Shown: positions 23,408-51,098 of the stretch, piece by piece
Numbering within the stretch: position 1 is the stretch's first letter
Layout: each line of letters starts with the position of its first letter
From: Trematomus loennbergii
Lineage: Eukaryota > Chordata > Actinopteri > Perciformes > Nototheniidae
Reading direction: 5' to 3'
NCBI GenBank assembly: GCA_012861695.1
Contig: JAAOOA010000060.1
Coordinates: 14,347,472-14,411,471 of the forward strand
Length of the DNA stretch: 64,000 nt
Made by a program: the position numbers and the translations under genes
Notes under the pieces: generated by a model
Told to the model about the DNA's origin: nothing
Seen by the model: only the letters and a program-made list of their open reading frames with translations
Database searches by the model: none

Positions 23408-24554
23408 CACACACACACACACACACACACACGCGCGTTTTTGAGAAAGACAAATTGTGTAAATGAGAGAAGGAGGGGGGTGAATCAGAGAGTTGCTGAC
23501 ATCTGAATATAAACTGCTCCTTTGAGAAATATTTCATGACATAATTAATCCATCTCGTTGCCTTTGGCTTATTTATTTAGATGCTAATTTTGTTGTTTTT
23601 TATCCTAAAGGGGTAATTATTATAATGTGCAGTTTGTTATAAATATTCAAACAAGTGTGAATTTCACTTGTGATTCAGGGTTTGTTGTTTCTTCTCTCAG
23701 TAACTCAACTGATTTGAAAAATATTGTATCTCAAAGCGCAGGCAGAGAAACAGATTTCTTACGGCATGTGGGATTAGTTTTTCTGTGTAGTTGTGTGTAT
23801 TGAAAGAAGAGAAGCAGCCAGGGAAGAAGAAAAACAATTAGTTTAATGATATCAGCGAACAACATACAATGGCATTAACCAAGAAAGTTCCAAAATCACT
23901 TTTGCACTAATTCTCTTGGTAGTTGGTACTTATCCTTGATGAAGTACTTATCCTTGATGAAGTAAGAGTGGTGAGCCACAAATGAAGAGTGACTTCCCAA
24001 GGCTTGAACAATTTCCAGAATAACAAACAGGTGGTCAATAGATAAAGAGAAAACCAATTAGGTAATAATGGCAGCGCGGTGGCTGAGTGATTTAAACGCC
24101 TGTCAGCACTTGGATGGATAATGAGGGTTTTGCATGTGTTTATTGTTTCTCTCAGGTGCTCCACTTTCCTTTCATAATGCAACGACACAGGGATTTCTTA
24201 AGAAGTAGAATCAAGCAACTGCTAGAAATCCCACGGTCACTATTTCCATAAAAGCAAATGCTTTTAATATTTTCCTAATTGAAAAATGTTGGGCATCTTC
24301 CTTTACACTAGCCCATGTTCAACAAAGGTAACAGTGATTGTGTGTCAAGTTAAGTTATGTAAGTGGCACAACCTTGTGGAGTTTAGTTAGTATTTAATGG
24401 GTTATTTTACTTACTTACAAGCCTGGGATGTTGTTGTTTTGACAGCTTTACTAAGGTAAGTGCAAACAGGTGTGCCTAATGATGTGCAGGTAGGGGCTGG
24501 GCACTGTTAAGGTTTAAAAGATAAGTAAGATATTTCTGCTGTAAATGGCATTTA
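23408..24554. other. Gene-free stretch
   Basis: Begins with the rest of the (CA)n run (to 23432). It then has only short frames and no recognisable repeat end. A near-duplicate 17-bp phrase (acttatccttgatgaag) occurs twice in tandem at 23928-23961. Confidence 0.4.
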
Positions 24555-26313
24555 TTTAGTGGGAATGCTGATACAGCATTCCAACTATATGTTATTCTAC
24601 GGACAAAATTATTATTATTCCGCCGGAATTTTGCACCTCTTCTCCTCCTGCATTCAACATCGCAGAAACTCCGTTCAAACATCAAAATGTTCAGCTCGGT
24701 CGGGAATCGATGGCTATTACTTTTATCATTCATAACTTTCATAATTCCAGAGATACATCCCATAATTCATCACATTTGTAACCATTGAAGTCAATGGAGA
24801 AAATCTTCAGACTTGAACAATCTTCATGCGACTTCAACTGCTAAACTGTTCATTCATACTTTCACTCAGAAACTCATTCCAACTTTAAAATGTTACACAT
24901 CTTTCTGACATTATTCGTCTAACACAACTTTTAAATCTGATTCTTACTTTTAGAGATATTAAACATTGTTCAGACCTTGGTAAAGAGGCTTTCTTCAGAT
25001 TTTAACATTAACTAGAGTGCGTGATGTCACAGCTAGAGGGTAGGAAATCTTGAAATTTGCCTTCATATTTTTTTTTTAAACTGCCATAATTCCCAAACCC
25101 TACATTCCTGAGACGTAATTTTTCATGACAAACGTAGGAAAACATCTCGTAGCTTGAAAAATGACAAATAATTAGGCAAATATAATTAAACAAAATGCCT
25201 CTTGAGGGCATGAAGTGACAAAAACTTTCAACATGTCTTCATTAAAACCCATTGTAATTTCAGGCTGATATTTCCTCAAAGCAGCAGCCGCACACCTTTA
25301 GTTAAACTGCCAAAAAGGCCACATTATTAACCCGAAAGTACACAAACATTACACTTCAGATACTCAACTTCCTTGACATGCTTCACGTTTTGAAATTTCA
25401 CAGATATCTGTTATGGTTCTTCCACAAAACGTTCACATGTAAGAGGTTTATCTCTCATTCAGAACAATGCAAACCTTTGATCTCTACAGAGCTCGTTAGC
25501 TCAACTGTAAACACCTGTGTAATGGAACACGATGATGTCATCACTCCAACTGACAGCAGTCAGTTCTAACTGTTCATGTCATTCTCTCTCTCTCTCTCTC
25601 TCACACACACTCTCTCTCTCTCTCTCTCTCTCTGCCACACACAGACACACACACTCTCTCTCTCTCTCACACACAATGTTCCAAACGGCCCAAAACTTCA
25701 CAGGTTTGGTAACGATGCAGCCATCAACGCATCTAAGCGTATTATGGGGTGTCATCAAATGCTGTTGCCATGGCGACAGACCACTCACCATGATGCACGA
25801 TGTCGCTGTAAGTCCAATGGAAACGGTCCGATCGTCCCCCAAACTTCGCTTGTATATCACCGGTCCAGCCCTCAACAGATCTACGTCAATTATGGGGTTT
25901 CTTCAAATGCCGTTGCCATGGCAACACAATGCTCGGCATGAAACACGGTTTTCTCATAACTTCAGTGAAAATGTTCCAAACGGCCCAAAACTTCACAGGT
26001 TTGGTAACGATGCAGCCATCAACGCATCTAAGCATATTATGGGGTGTCATCAAATGCCGTTGCCATGGCGACAGATCATTCACCATCAAGTTAGTTCAAA
26101 AGTTTGCAGTTCAAATATTCTGCTGCTTTTCCAAGCCTTTTTACTTTCTTTTCTTCACTCATCACACATTCAAGCCCCCAGTGTTCATGTATCATTTCAA
26201 TCTAAATTCTTCACTTTCTTCTTACACATTACATTTCAGCATAGCAGTTTAGCGTCAGCTTTTCAGCATAAAGCATTCCCACTAGCAATTTCTTCAGGAA
26301 TTGCATTCTCTAG
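24555..26313 (+). mobile_element. Helentron/HINE-like non-autonomous element, copy 2
   Basis: Inverse copy of 14603-16556. It starts TTTAGTGGGAATGCTG followed by CAGCATTCCAACTA (24555-24587). It ends with the GCAATT...AATTGC hairpin, nine bases and CTAG (26310-26313), then T. Three X-box-like sites occur at 25764, 25912 (GTTGCCATGGCAAC, perfect) and 26059, spaced 148 and 147 bp. It differs from copy 1 by fewer tandem units and by a mixed (CT)n/(CA)n block at 25583-25674. No coding capacity. Confidence 0.6.
25583..25674. repeat. Mixed (CT)n/(CA)n microsatellite
   Basis: Alternating blocks of CT and CA dinucleotides inside Helentron-like copy 2, absent from copy 1. Confidence 0.95.
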
Positions 26314-27782
26314 TTATAATTGATGTGCTTTAAGGTATGTAATGATTGCCCATACATGAATAGTAATATCAGAAGTAACTTTAGGATCCTGTATTTATGG
26401 TGTGTTCATTATTCTGTGTGATCTGGATGCTTGTATAGTTTAGCTCTCCCTTTACTGTACTTACCTGGGCAGTTGGTAGTTAATTGAGGCTTATGGGAAA
26501 GTCACATTTGGAGTGAGGGGAAGAGAAGATGACAGTTTTCTGTGAGGCTGTGGCTTCCTTTCTTCGCCTGGTGTTCTTTTTCTTTAGTCTAGTTTAGTTT
26601 TATTTCATTTTTTGTGCTTTCTTTTAATAAACTTTTTGTTGATACATGCCAAATCAAATTTGGCATTACTCCTGCTTTCAACCTTGTTCCAGCCATCCAC
26701 ATGAGGTCGCACTTTTCTCATCAAGCACAGTAGGCTACCTGAATAGGCTTCACTCATTATCAAAATGAATGTAAGAGGGCAATCATTTATCACTGTCTAC
26801 ATTCTTTTTTTCAGTAAAACTAATTACGTGGCATTGTTTGATAAAACAAGCCTTTTGCAAATGTTTGAATTTTATTCAAAAGTGGTCACATTAGAATCCC
26901 AACTGTGTGCTCCTGGCACATTTGGAGCTCCTGGTGTGATCCAATCGCAAGATGGTTTCCTATTATTATTATTATTTTTACCATAAAAACAGGACTTAAG
27001 TATTTGTTATCCTATATTGCAATATCAAAATATACTGGAAAGATGGGAAAGTCTGTTTCTGGCTTAACTAAAGACATAAATGGCTAAAAAAAGATTGCAC
27101 ATCCCATTACTGATGAAAAATCCTTCATAATCTGCTTCTCATTAATGTGCATCATTGCCCACAATGGCCCAATACATCTCAAGTTATAAATGGGATAATA
27201 ACGTTGTTATCAATATGTCATCACACAGTGCATGTCATCATAGGAAATTCAATAAATAAACAATGAAACAGTTATTCATTCCCTTTTTTCATATTTTTGT
27301 TCTGTTTTGTTTTCTGAAGGATATTCTGTGGCAGACATGTGAGGGTCAATTGGTGAGAAGCAAGAGGCTGATATTTCTTATTTTTTTGTTTTCTTGGCTG
27401 ACAAACGAGAATGCTCATTATGTAAAGATGGAGAGGAATACATCTTCCCTAAGACATACGCAAGCAACACAGTTATCTTTCCTTCTTCCAACTTCAACAG
27501 TCTTTGCCTAAACCCTGATTGATTAGCAACAATGGCCAACAGCCAAACTCACTTCCCCTGTTCATATCTAATCCTTCTAAGTTACGTACAGTGTAAATAG
27601 AGAGATTTTTGCTGACTTTTATTCCCCTAATTCAAGTCAGTCTAATAAAACATAGTTGCATTAAGTTTTAATTGTTTCGATACCTCTGAGAAACACAATA
27701 CATTAGTTAATCAGGCTGTCCTTCTTTCTGCACTTCCAGTCTTCAGTGCTGTCCTTTTTTGAACACGTTTTTACTTTTTCCT

Positions 27783-27784
<2 letters not shown>
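26314..27784. other. Gene-free stretch
   Basis: AT-rich sequence with short frames only. No repeat ends or genes recognised. Confidence 0.4.
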
Positions 27785-27857
<73 letters not shown>

Positions 27858-27860
27858 TGT

Positions 27861-27919
<59 letters not shown>
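27785..27919. repeat. (GT)n microsatellite, 135 bp, interrupted
   Basis: GT repeats with a few extra G interruptions. Confidence 0.98.
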
Positions 27920-27921
<2 letters not shown>

Positions 27922-28405
27922 GTCCTTCCAAAGTGCTGATCACCCTCCTCAGTGATCTTGGTGTTTCCGACAGGCCGGGTGGTTTTTATGACTCTCATTA
28001 ATGAGAGGGAATGCATCTGCCAGCTCTTGCATACGATGACAAACTGCTGGTCAAGTGTTCAACTCAGTGTAACATATTTTAAATAACCATGATATTTATG
28101 AGCAGTGAACAATCTTAAATAAGTGTGTGTATGTGTGTGGCTTCGAATGTGACATTTTAATGTAAAAAATCACACTGGGAGAAAATGGTGGTAAGGGTGG
28201 ACAGATGTATGGCAGGCAATGCACAGACGACGATCACAGCAGTGATGTGGGAAGCTGAGAGAGTAAGCAGAGTGTGACACTATATGGGGATGTGACCCGA
28301 GGCGTTGTGGGTTTAATGGAGCCTTTTGAATATACGACATCCGGATATGTACTACTTAAAGCAGGATAATATGCTCTGCACACTTCATATCCTCCCAAGG
28401 AAAAA

Positions 28406-28420
28406 GTGTGTGTGTGTGTG

Positions 28421-28513
<93 letters not shown>

Positions 28514-28530
28514 TGCGTGCGTGTGTGTGT
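28406..28530. repeat. (GT)n microsatellite, 125 bp, interrupted
   Basis: GT repeats with TT, GG and GC interruptions. Confidence 0.98.
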
Positions 28531-28607
28531 ATCTGTAATTGCTCCACTGTCCTCCTCAGGCATTGGAAATCTGTAAATGTGTTCCTGCAAAGAATATTAT
28601 ATATAAA

Positions 28608-28800
28608 GGGAATTGCGTGTGGCGCAGTGGATAGAGCGTGGGTGTTCGGATCAAGGGAGCACAGGTTCAAACCCCACTGCAGTCAGCATGTCGTTGTGTC
28701 CCTGAGACACTTCACCCCAAATTGCTCCTGTGGGGATTGCCCACAGTATTGAGTATGTAAGTCGCTTTGGATAAAGCGTCTAACAAGTAACACATGTAAT
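28608..28800 (+). mobile_element. tRNA-derived SINE
   Basis: An A-box-like tggcgcagtgg lies at 28620-28630 and a B-box ggttcaaacc at 28664-28673, about 43 bp apart. These are the internal RNA polymerase III promoter elements of a tRNA-derived head. The tail has aagtcgctttggataaagcg (28759-28778), a 3' module common to many fish SINEs that recruits LINE machinery. It ends in an AT-rich stretch near 28800. It is not a functional tRNA, because no cloverleaf closes. Confidence 0.75.
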
Positions 28801-31885
<3,085 letters not shown>

Positions 31886-32842
31886 GATATGTCTTTGGAG
31901 TCCTGTACCATTTATGTCGACTAACGGGGAAAAAGGATAAATCTCTAGATTACTCGTAATATTTTTTATATTGCTGCTCTGCGTTTCACAAAATTTGAAG
32001 CAAGCCTTTTCTCAGCCTGTAACCCTTAAAACCGATACTTTTCACAATATATTGAGGACTAGTCCTGTTAGCCCATTGATAACAGCCGTCCTTGCATACA
32101 GTAGGAGGACCAAGTTAATTTGACAAATACTAATCATGCATATGTGCAATTCACAGAGGACATCGGGAGGAGTTGGAAATGGGCAAACCAGCACATTTTT
32201 GAGCCACAATGAAAAGCTCAAAGTCTGGCAAACGTTGCATCCCAACTATGATGTTATACTCGTTTTTCTGTAAAAGCCAAAATATTCCTGAGTAAACACC
32301 TGTGTTTAATTATACAAAAATGATCAGAAAACCCAAATCCAGATTTTTTATTAAAAAAGATATACATTCAAACACAGAGATGATACACAAATGGACCCGT
32401 GCACTTAGAATCAAGCCAAATGAGTAATAAGGATTTTAATTGAAAGTCAACTTTTATTGTTTGGAAACTTAATTCCAATGAACAGCAATTAAGAAAAATT
32501 AACCAAAGATGTGTGTGCTTGTCTTTGTCTACAAAGCTCAGGAGGGACATGTTGTCACTGTGTGATTTGTGCAAAGGTATTTTGCAAATGACACCATGTC
32601 GTGCTCGTCTTGTTGTCATCAGACGGCTTATACACCTGGCACCTGTTCCTCTTCCTTTCCCCCCAGCAGCAACCTAGAGAAATTAGGATAATGATGACTT
32701 TACGGTCTTTTTGCAGATGTTAGTGCATAGTGAGAACCACTAACATGGAGATAGGACTGATCTTTAGTCATTGCTAACAAGACAGGGACTGCTCCCAATG
32801 AATAATCATTTCTATATCGCCAATGTAGTGGTTCCCCTAACG
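31886..32842. other. Gene-free stretch
   Basis: Short frames only. No recognised element. Confidence 0.4.
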
Positions 32843-32864
32843 CACACACACACACACAACACAC

Positions 32865-32943
<79 letters not shown>

Positions 32944-32959
32944 CACACACACACACACA
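32843..32959. repeat. (CA)n microsatellite, 117 bp
   Basis: CA repeats with three AA interruptions. It directly precedes the truncated L2 copy. Confidence 0.98.
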
Positions 32960-34306
32960 GTCGTGAGGATGCCATTATTTACCTGCTGCAGCGTGCTCAC
33001 TCATACCTGGATGGATCGGGTTGCAATGTGCGAATCACCTTTTTTGATTTCTCCAGCGCATTCAACACGATCCAGCCTCGGCTACTGAGTGACAAGCTGC
33101 AGGCTATGAGGGTAAACTCGTCCACCATCTCCTGGATTACCAACTACCTCACGGACAGACCACAGTACGTCCGGCTGGGCAGTGTGCTGTCTGATGTGGT
33201 GGTTGGTAGTATTGGAGCCCCACAGGGGACTGTGCTGTCTCCTTTCCTGTCCACCTTACCTCTGACTTTCAATACAACTCAGAGTCATGCCACCTGCAGA
33301 AGTTTTCGGATGACTCTGCAGTGGTAGGGTGTATAAGGGATGGACGGGAGGAGGAGTACAGAGCGCTGGTGGGTGATTTTGTTGAGTGGACTGGAATAAA
33401 TCATCTGCTTCTGATTGTGGCCAAGACCAGAGAGATGGTCATTGGTTTCAGGAGGAAGAAGACGTCTCCTCCTCTGCCCCTGTGCATTCTAGGAGAGGAT
33501 GTGGCAGTTGTGGAGGTCTACAAGTACCTGGGAGTGCAATTAGACAATGGGCTGAACTGGAGGATCAACACTGACGCTGTGTACAAGAAGGGGATGAGCA
33601 GACTCTATTTCTTGAGGAAGCTGAGATCCTTCAACGTCTGCAGCAAGATGCTGGAGATCTTCTACCAGTCTGTTGTGGCTAGTGCACTCTTCTTTGCTGC
33701 GGTCTGCTAGGGGGGCAGCATCAGAGCCGGTGACACCAGCAGGATCAATAAACTGATCAGGAAAGCTGGCTCTGTCATCGGCATCAAGCTGGACCCCTTT
33801 GAGCTGTGGTGGAGAGGAGGACACTGAACAGGCTGTTGTCCATCATGGATAACCCCACCCATCCTCTCCACCTGCAGCTGGAAAGACAGCGGAGCTCCTT
33901 CTCCAACAGACTGCTGCAGCTCCGCTGTCACAAGGACAGATACTGGAAAACATTCCTGCCTACTACAATAATACTGTACAATAAATCACCTCTGGCTGGA
34001 AGAGAACTCTCTGCTCCATAGTTTCTCTAGGAATAAAATCACACTGTACATTTTACAATTATATATTCAGTTTAATATTTAATATTCCATCCGTCACATA
34101 CTTATGTATATATAATACCTTGCTTTATATCTTGTTATTTTTAATTTGTAAATTCAACATATATATTTTCTACTTTCTTGTTTATTTCTTGTCTTTTCAT
34201 TTGTATTGTACAATGCCATTGCCATGTCTTTTTATGCTGCTGCAACACAAACATTTCCCAAATTGGGATCAATAAAGTACTATCTTATCTTATCTTATCT
34301 TATTTT
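32960..34306 (+). mobile_element. 5'-truncated L2 (Maui-like) LINE
   Basis: The RT domain starts mid-way with FFDFSSAFNTIQP (first catalytic aspartate) and continues with GAPQGTVLSPFL in 33028-33327. It changes frame near 33300, where the FADD-type motif reads only as SDDSAVVG in an adjacent frame. It then runs through 33321-33710 (TREMVIGFRRKK, VYKYLGVQLDNGLNW, KKGMSRLYFLRKLRSFNVC). The C-terminal rest is at 33711-34020. The 3' UTR ends with aataaagta and a cttat repeat (34282-34306). It is dead through truncation and stops. Confidence 0.8.
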
Positions 34307-34607
34307 ATGAGCAACAAATGTTTTCTTTTCTTGGAGCAGTAAGAGGGCTGTGGTGTCTGTAAAAACAAACTTGGAGGAGTGAGGGGCCCTGTTCTTGATC
34401 ACCAGCAATCCAGCCGGGGGTTCAGTTCTGTTCTTTCTAACAGTTCTAACCATTGTGAGCTTTTTCTTCAGAAGGTTATGTTGATACCCGTGAGACCTTG
34501 TGCCATGTGCCATCCTCTCTGGGTCTCCTCCAACCGGCTCTCCAGTGTAAACCTGCAGGTTCAGTGCATAGCTGGAGTTTGCATCACATGCTGCCCATAT
34601 TTTTATA

Positions 34608-35356
<749 letters not shown>

Positions 35357-35496
35357 TATATTTGGCTATGCACGTCTCTGCAATCTCAAGTGCATCCATC
35401 TCATGCCAAAACGATGTATTCTTCTCCAGGAAATGGCACAGCAGTGCTCAGGTCGTGCTATAAAGATAATGCAACCTGCATTAATATGATATTATC

Positions 35497-35886
35497 TTAA
35501 AGGTGGGGTAGGTAATTTTGGAGAAACCGGCTCGAGTGCGCAAGAATTTGAAAATACACAGCCGGAAAGAATATGCCACTTCCTTACAGAGCCCCTCCTC
35601 CAACACACACGAACGCGCACATGACCAATGAGGGCACGAGATAAGTTTGTGCACAGATGGAAGGCTGACAGGCAGGTAGGCCATCCAGTTATTTTAGCCG
35701 GGTCGGCTAAAATGATTGGTCGTGCTTTTTACAGTACTACAGCTTCCACAGATGACATTTTTTTATGGATTTTTTGTCAAAGCACTTAAGATATTCATTG
35801 CTATCGGGATGTTAAGAGCATTCCAGGGAATATAACAAAAAGTGTATGTCGAGCCGGTTTCTCAAACTTACCTACCCCACCTTTAA
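35497..35886. mobile_element. TTAA-flanked MITE with long TIRs
   Basis: Flanked by TTAA on both sides (35497-35500 and 35883-35886). Terminal inverted repeats of about 38 bp begin AGGTGGGGTAGGTAA and include GAAACCGGCTCGA. The inner 300 bp has no coding capacity. TTAA target sites are used by piggyBac-type elements, and a piggyBac scrap lies 600 bp upstream. A direct family link is not shown. It ends about 450 bp before the tubb4 start codon. Confidence 0.85.
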
Positions 35887-36132
35887 TAAAAGTGCACGTT
35901 TGCAGAAGATTTAAAATAACATTGACCTATACCATCAAACTCAGGGCCATTCACACCACTTGACATGTTGGTGCCGACAGCAGACAGTTAACCCCGTGAA
36001 TCAAGCTCTAAGAACCAAGTTCATCTGGGTTGCTTATGGTTCCAGTTTTCTCACATACATGCCAATCCCACGCCACGCGCAGGCCGGTCTCCAGCACGGG
36101 AAGAGGCAGATTTCTGGTCGGGTCCAGTTCCC

Positions 36133-36146
36133 GTTGCCATGGAGAT
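36133..36146 (+). promoter_or_regulatory. X-box-like (RFX) site upstream of tubb4
   Basis: GTTGCCATGGAGAT has a perfect left half-site of the RFX X-box and an imperfect right half. It lies about 200 bp before the tubb4 ATG. RFX factors are known regulators of ciliary genes, and class IV beta-tubulins are used in axonemes and neurons. Function here is inferred. Confidence 0.45.
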
Positions 36147-36153
36147 TACGTCA
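36146..36153 (+). promoter_or_regulatory. CRE-like site upstream of tubb4
   Basis: TTACGTCA, one base from the full CREB/ATF consensus. It overlaps the last base of the X-box-like site; such X-box/CRE adjacency occurs in some RFX-driven promoters. Confidence 0.4.
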
Positions 36154-36338
36154 TGCTGCAGAACCCGGATGAAATACGCAGGCGCGGACGGAGGGTAGGG
36201 CGAGACGGAGAGCCCATTACGCATTCAGCCAGAGACAGTCGACTGCACCGGGCGGACCAGCACCGAGCAGAACAAGAAGCGGGGCATCTTCATCCCCCTC
36301 TTTCTCCGTGAGACCCCCTCACACACCGCAGAGACATC

Positions 36339-39090
<2,752 letters not shown>

Positions 39091-39476
39091 AGCTAAAATA
39101 ACCCACGATTTCTCAACTGCACTTGTCATAAATCCATCCAACCGTCCAAATATTAATTCACTTTAACTACTCTGAGGGAGTCAAAGTACTAAGTACTATC
39201 CGTTCCCTTTTCTCTTTTTCCTGTTATCCTTCTGTTCCCTTTTCTCTCTGCCTCTCCTCTTTCCTCCTCTCAGAGTAGGACTCACAAGGCTAAAGTGACC
39301 CCCAACCTCGTAGTTCATATAGAGGAAGCTAACACAGCTGTGCTTGTGGTATTTTTGTCAGTAGCTTTCTGTCATTGCTCTTTCATCACCATCAGTCAAA
39401 CTGGGCCAAGTATTCAATGAAACTGTTCAACTTTCAATGTTCAATTTGATCGCTTGTCTAGTTTGGCATTGATTGA

Positions 39477-39482
39477 AATAAA
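39477..39482 (+). terminator. tubb4 polyadenylation signal
   Basis: AATAAA about 390 nt after the tubb4 stop codon, followed by a GT-rich stretch (gtttgatgttcttgtgt). Confidence 0.75.
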
Positions 39483-40514
39483 TGTTTTATTCCTGTTAAA
39501 AGTGTTTGATGTTCTTGTGTAATGCATTTTGGATTTCAATACATTTTTACATAAATACAAGGAGATAAGTAAACCCACGCTGTAGATTAATAAAATCCTG
39601 CTGACAAAATAGATCCCTTTTGACTAAAATAGACAAAAGAGAATATCAAAAAAAATTTTAGATGTGAAATTCATCTTCAAGTTAGACTCTAGATGGCACA
39701 GTATGAACCAAAATGGAGACCTGCATTATCTAATGATAAGGAAGTTGTGCTTGAACACCACTAGGAGGAAGTAAAGAGATCTGCGAGTGTAAAGCCAATC
39801 TTAGCAGGATGAGGATATGAAACTGTCAACCAAATGACTTCATAAATGCTAGATCTAAAATGCATATGTTTTTTTTATTTATTCAGGAAGTCACAGTGAA
39901 TTCTTTTGACAAGAAGGTAACTCATTATAGAGGAGACAAACTACTACACTCCTACAACAACTATAATAATAGAAAAGCAAGATTGAAATATACATACAAG
40001 GTTAGTTAGAAATATCCTTACAAAATAAAACTGAAATACAAGCATATTGTGTAAACCGGTCTGAAATCAGAACCTCTAACATTTCATTTTTGTAAATTGT
40101 CCAATTAATTTCAGTGTGTGAAGTTGTACTCTAACAGTATACACTCTACCATGATTGTTCCTGAAGCCACTCATGAAGATTTATATGATTAAAGACATGC
40201 TTTACACCTGATGGCTGCCTTTTTAAAATGAGTATCCAACTCTAGGAAACAGAGGGTGAAAAAACATCAAAGGATGGAAATGGAAGTCTATGAGAGAGCT
40301 TAGAGAGGTTGGTTATAACAGACGTCATGAACACACACTGACATAGATCAGGAAGTGTTCTGTCACTTCTATTGCGCTGATTGTGCAGAGAGCTGCTACC
40401 GCCGGTGTGCTACTTCGTTTGCACCACTGCTACATCCGAAGTATGGCCATCATCTGAGACTCCTGCTGAAGATATCGGCCCTCAAACACATGGACACAGA
40501 CACATCGGGACAGC
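39483..40514. other. Intergenic region tubb4 - dennd1c
   Basis: No gene. The region presumably contains the dennd1c promoter and 5' UTR. No TATA box is obvious. A gaagtgttctgtcacttct stretch near 40353 includes an ETS-like aggaagtg. Confidence 0.4.
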
Positions 40515-49759
<9,245 letters not shown>

Positions 49760-50279
49760 ATTATATTTGTATTTTAACAAATCCAATGAAAAACACCAAC
49801 ATGAGCAATGTGCAAGTGTGTCAGCGCTGATCACTCCTGCATATCTTTTTTTTTTACTTTGTAGCGCTTTAAAAATAGGACATATATAACGTTTCATGTT
49901 ATTTAAAATGACTCGGTTAACCTAAAAAAGGATTGTAGCTTTAGGAAAGTATTATACAGACTTCAATAGGTTGCACATTTGTTGTGGACTATTGGGGGGT
50001 GGAGTGTTTTTAATCATTTTTGGTATATTTGTCAAGAAGTTGTCAAGAAAATCTTATGGAACTTTGCCAAGATTTACCAAATATGAACAACTAGGAAATG
50101 TAGTTGACATTAAAGAAATACATGAATGTTTTGCATTTCTGCTACTGTATGATGGCCCATTTGTCATTGATACATGAATATTTGTTATAAGGTGTGTGAG
50201 AAAGTTATTAAATACTATAACTGACAATGAGGATATTGCATGTTTGGTCTTAACACAGAATATGAATAACTTAAAGCAT

Positions 50280-50285
50280 AATAAA
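50280..50285 (+). terminator. dennd1c polyadenylation signal
   Basis: AATAAA about 520 nt after the dennd1c stop; the first full consensus downstream. Confidence 0.6.
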
Positions 50286-50363
50286 CAAACTATTTTGAAA
50301 AACTAACGTCCCGTTTCCTTCAATATTCAAAGACTTGGGTAAAAAAAGGTATTCACATACCTG

Positions 50364-50369
50364 GTTTAT
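50364..50369 (-). terminator. Possible crb3 polyadenylation signal
   Basis: TTTATT on the plus strand, that is AATAAA on the minus strand, about 510 nt beyond the crb3 stop codon. Confidence 0.4.
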
Positions 50370-50879
50370 TAATAGAACACCTCGTGTACCACACATACTG
50401 ATTTAGAGAAATTGAGCTTCTTAGAGCTTGACATAAAAGTGCATCACAGTATCATTTGAATCAATATCCTTCATAACTGGAAATAGTGTAAAACACTAAA
50501 TGTTTTAGATATAAATACACAGAACACACAGTACAGTAAAATATACTCATTTCTCTACAATACAAAATATACTTCAGCTCATGTTTCTTATCCGGCAAAA
50601 CAAAGGGAGTGAGGGATTTTTATGAAGCAATACAACAGGATCTCAGATGACACATATTTTCCCTTCCCATGCAGTGAGTCGGGGGATTTGATTGAAAGTC
50701 TGATCTATGTATTTGTTGTCCCCAAGAAGAAAAACGTGCAGCACAAATAGTGTTTTTGAAGATTTTCTGGCGCCAAAGGCAAACATAGATCATTCTAGAG
50801 GAGCGCAGCACAGAGACGTCAGAGAACAGGAGGATTGGATCCACAGGATACACAGGGAGGGTCCATCTCCAAACGTCTG

Positions 50880-51098
50880 TCATATGAGGCGTTCCTCTTT
50901 CGGCAACGGGAGAGGCAGGCTTGGTTTTTCGCCCGATCCCGTCTGTTTCCTCTCCTCCGCACTGGGCCTGTATGTTCCCTCCATCCTCCTTTTCTTCCTG
51001 ATGACACACAGCAGCAGCAGCAGAGCCAGGCTGAGCAGCGACAGCACGGTGGAAACCAGGACGGACACAGCAGGGGCCATCAACACCTGCATCACCAT
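50880..51098 (-). CDS. crb3: Crumbs homolog 3 (apical polarity protein)
   Basis: Crumbs proteins organise the apical membrane and tight junctions by binding PALS1 and PAR6. This 72-codon frame has a single hydrophobic segment (about residues 8-33, ending LLLLLCV). A basic stop-transfer RKKRR follows, then the FERM-binding juxtamembrane EGTYRPSAEERK and the terminal PDZ ligand EERLI. The tail is the hallmark of vertebrate CRB3. The coding exon starts at 51110 after a minus-strand ccccag acceptor. The upstream exon at 52104-52164 has good splice sites, but its only open frame does not join in phase, so I place the start at the first ATG of the last exon. That leaves almost no ectodomain and no cleavable signal peptide, which is unusual; an indel error upstream could be hiding one. 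Confidence 0.85.
   Translation of the reverse strand: MVMQVLMAPAVSVLVSTVLSLLSLALLLLLCVIRKKRRMEGTYRPSAEERKQTGSGEKPSLPLPLPKEERLI

Noticed and set aside
14603..26313. One giant palindrome
   Set aside because: The sequence between the Helentron-like copies and the gypsy LTRs does not match in inverse orientation, so these are separate repeats.
27746..28016. Valine-cysteine or threonine-histidine repeat proteins over GT/CA arrays (also at 28.4, 31.7, 32.9, 35.0 and 47.1 kb)
   Set aside because: Translated microsatellites with no flanking gene structure.
28620..28680. A functional tRNA gene
   Set aside because: A- and B-boxes are present but no acceptor stem closes, and a SINE tail follows.
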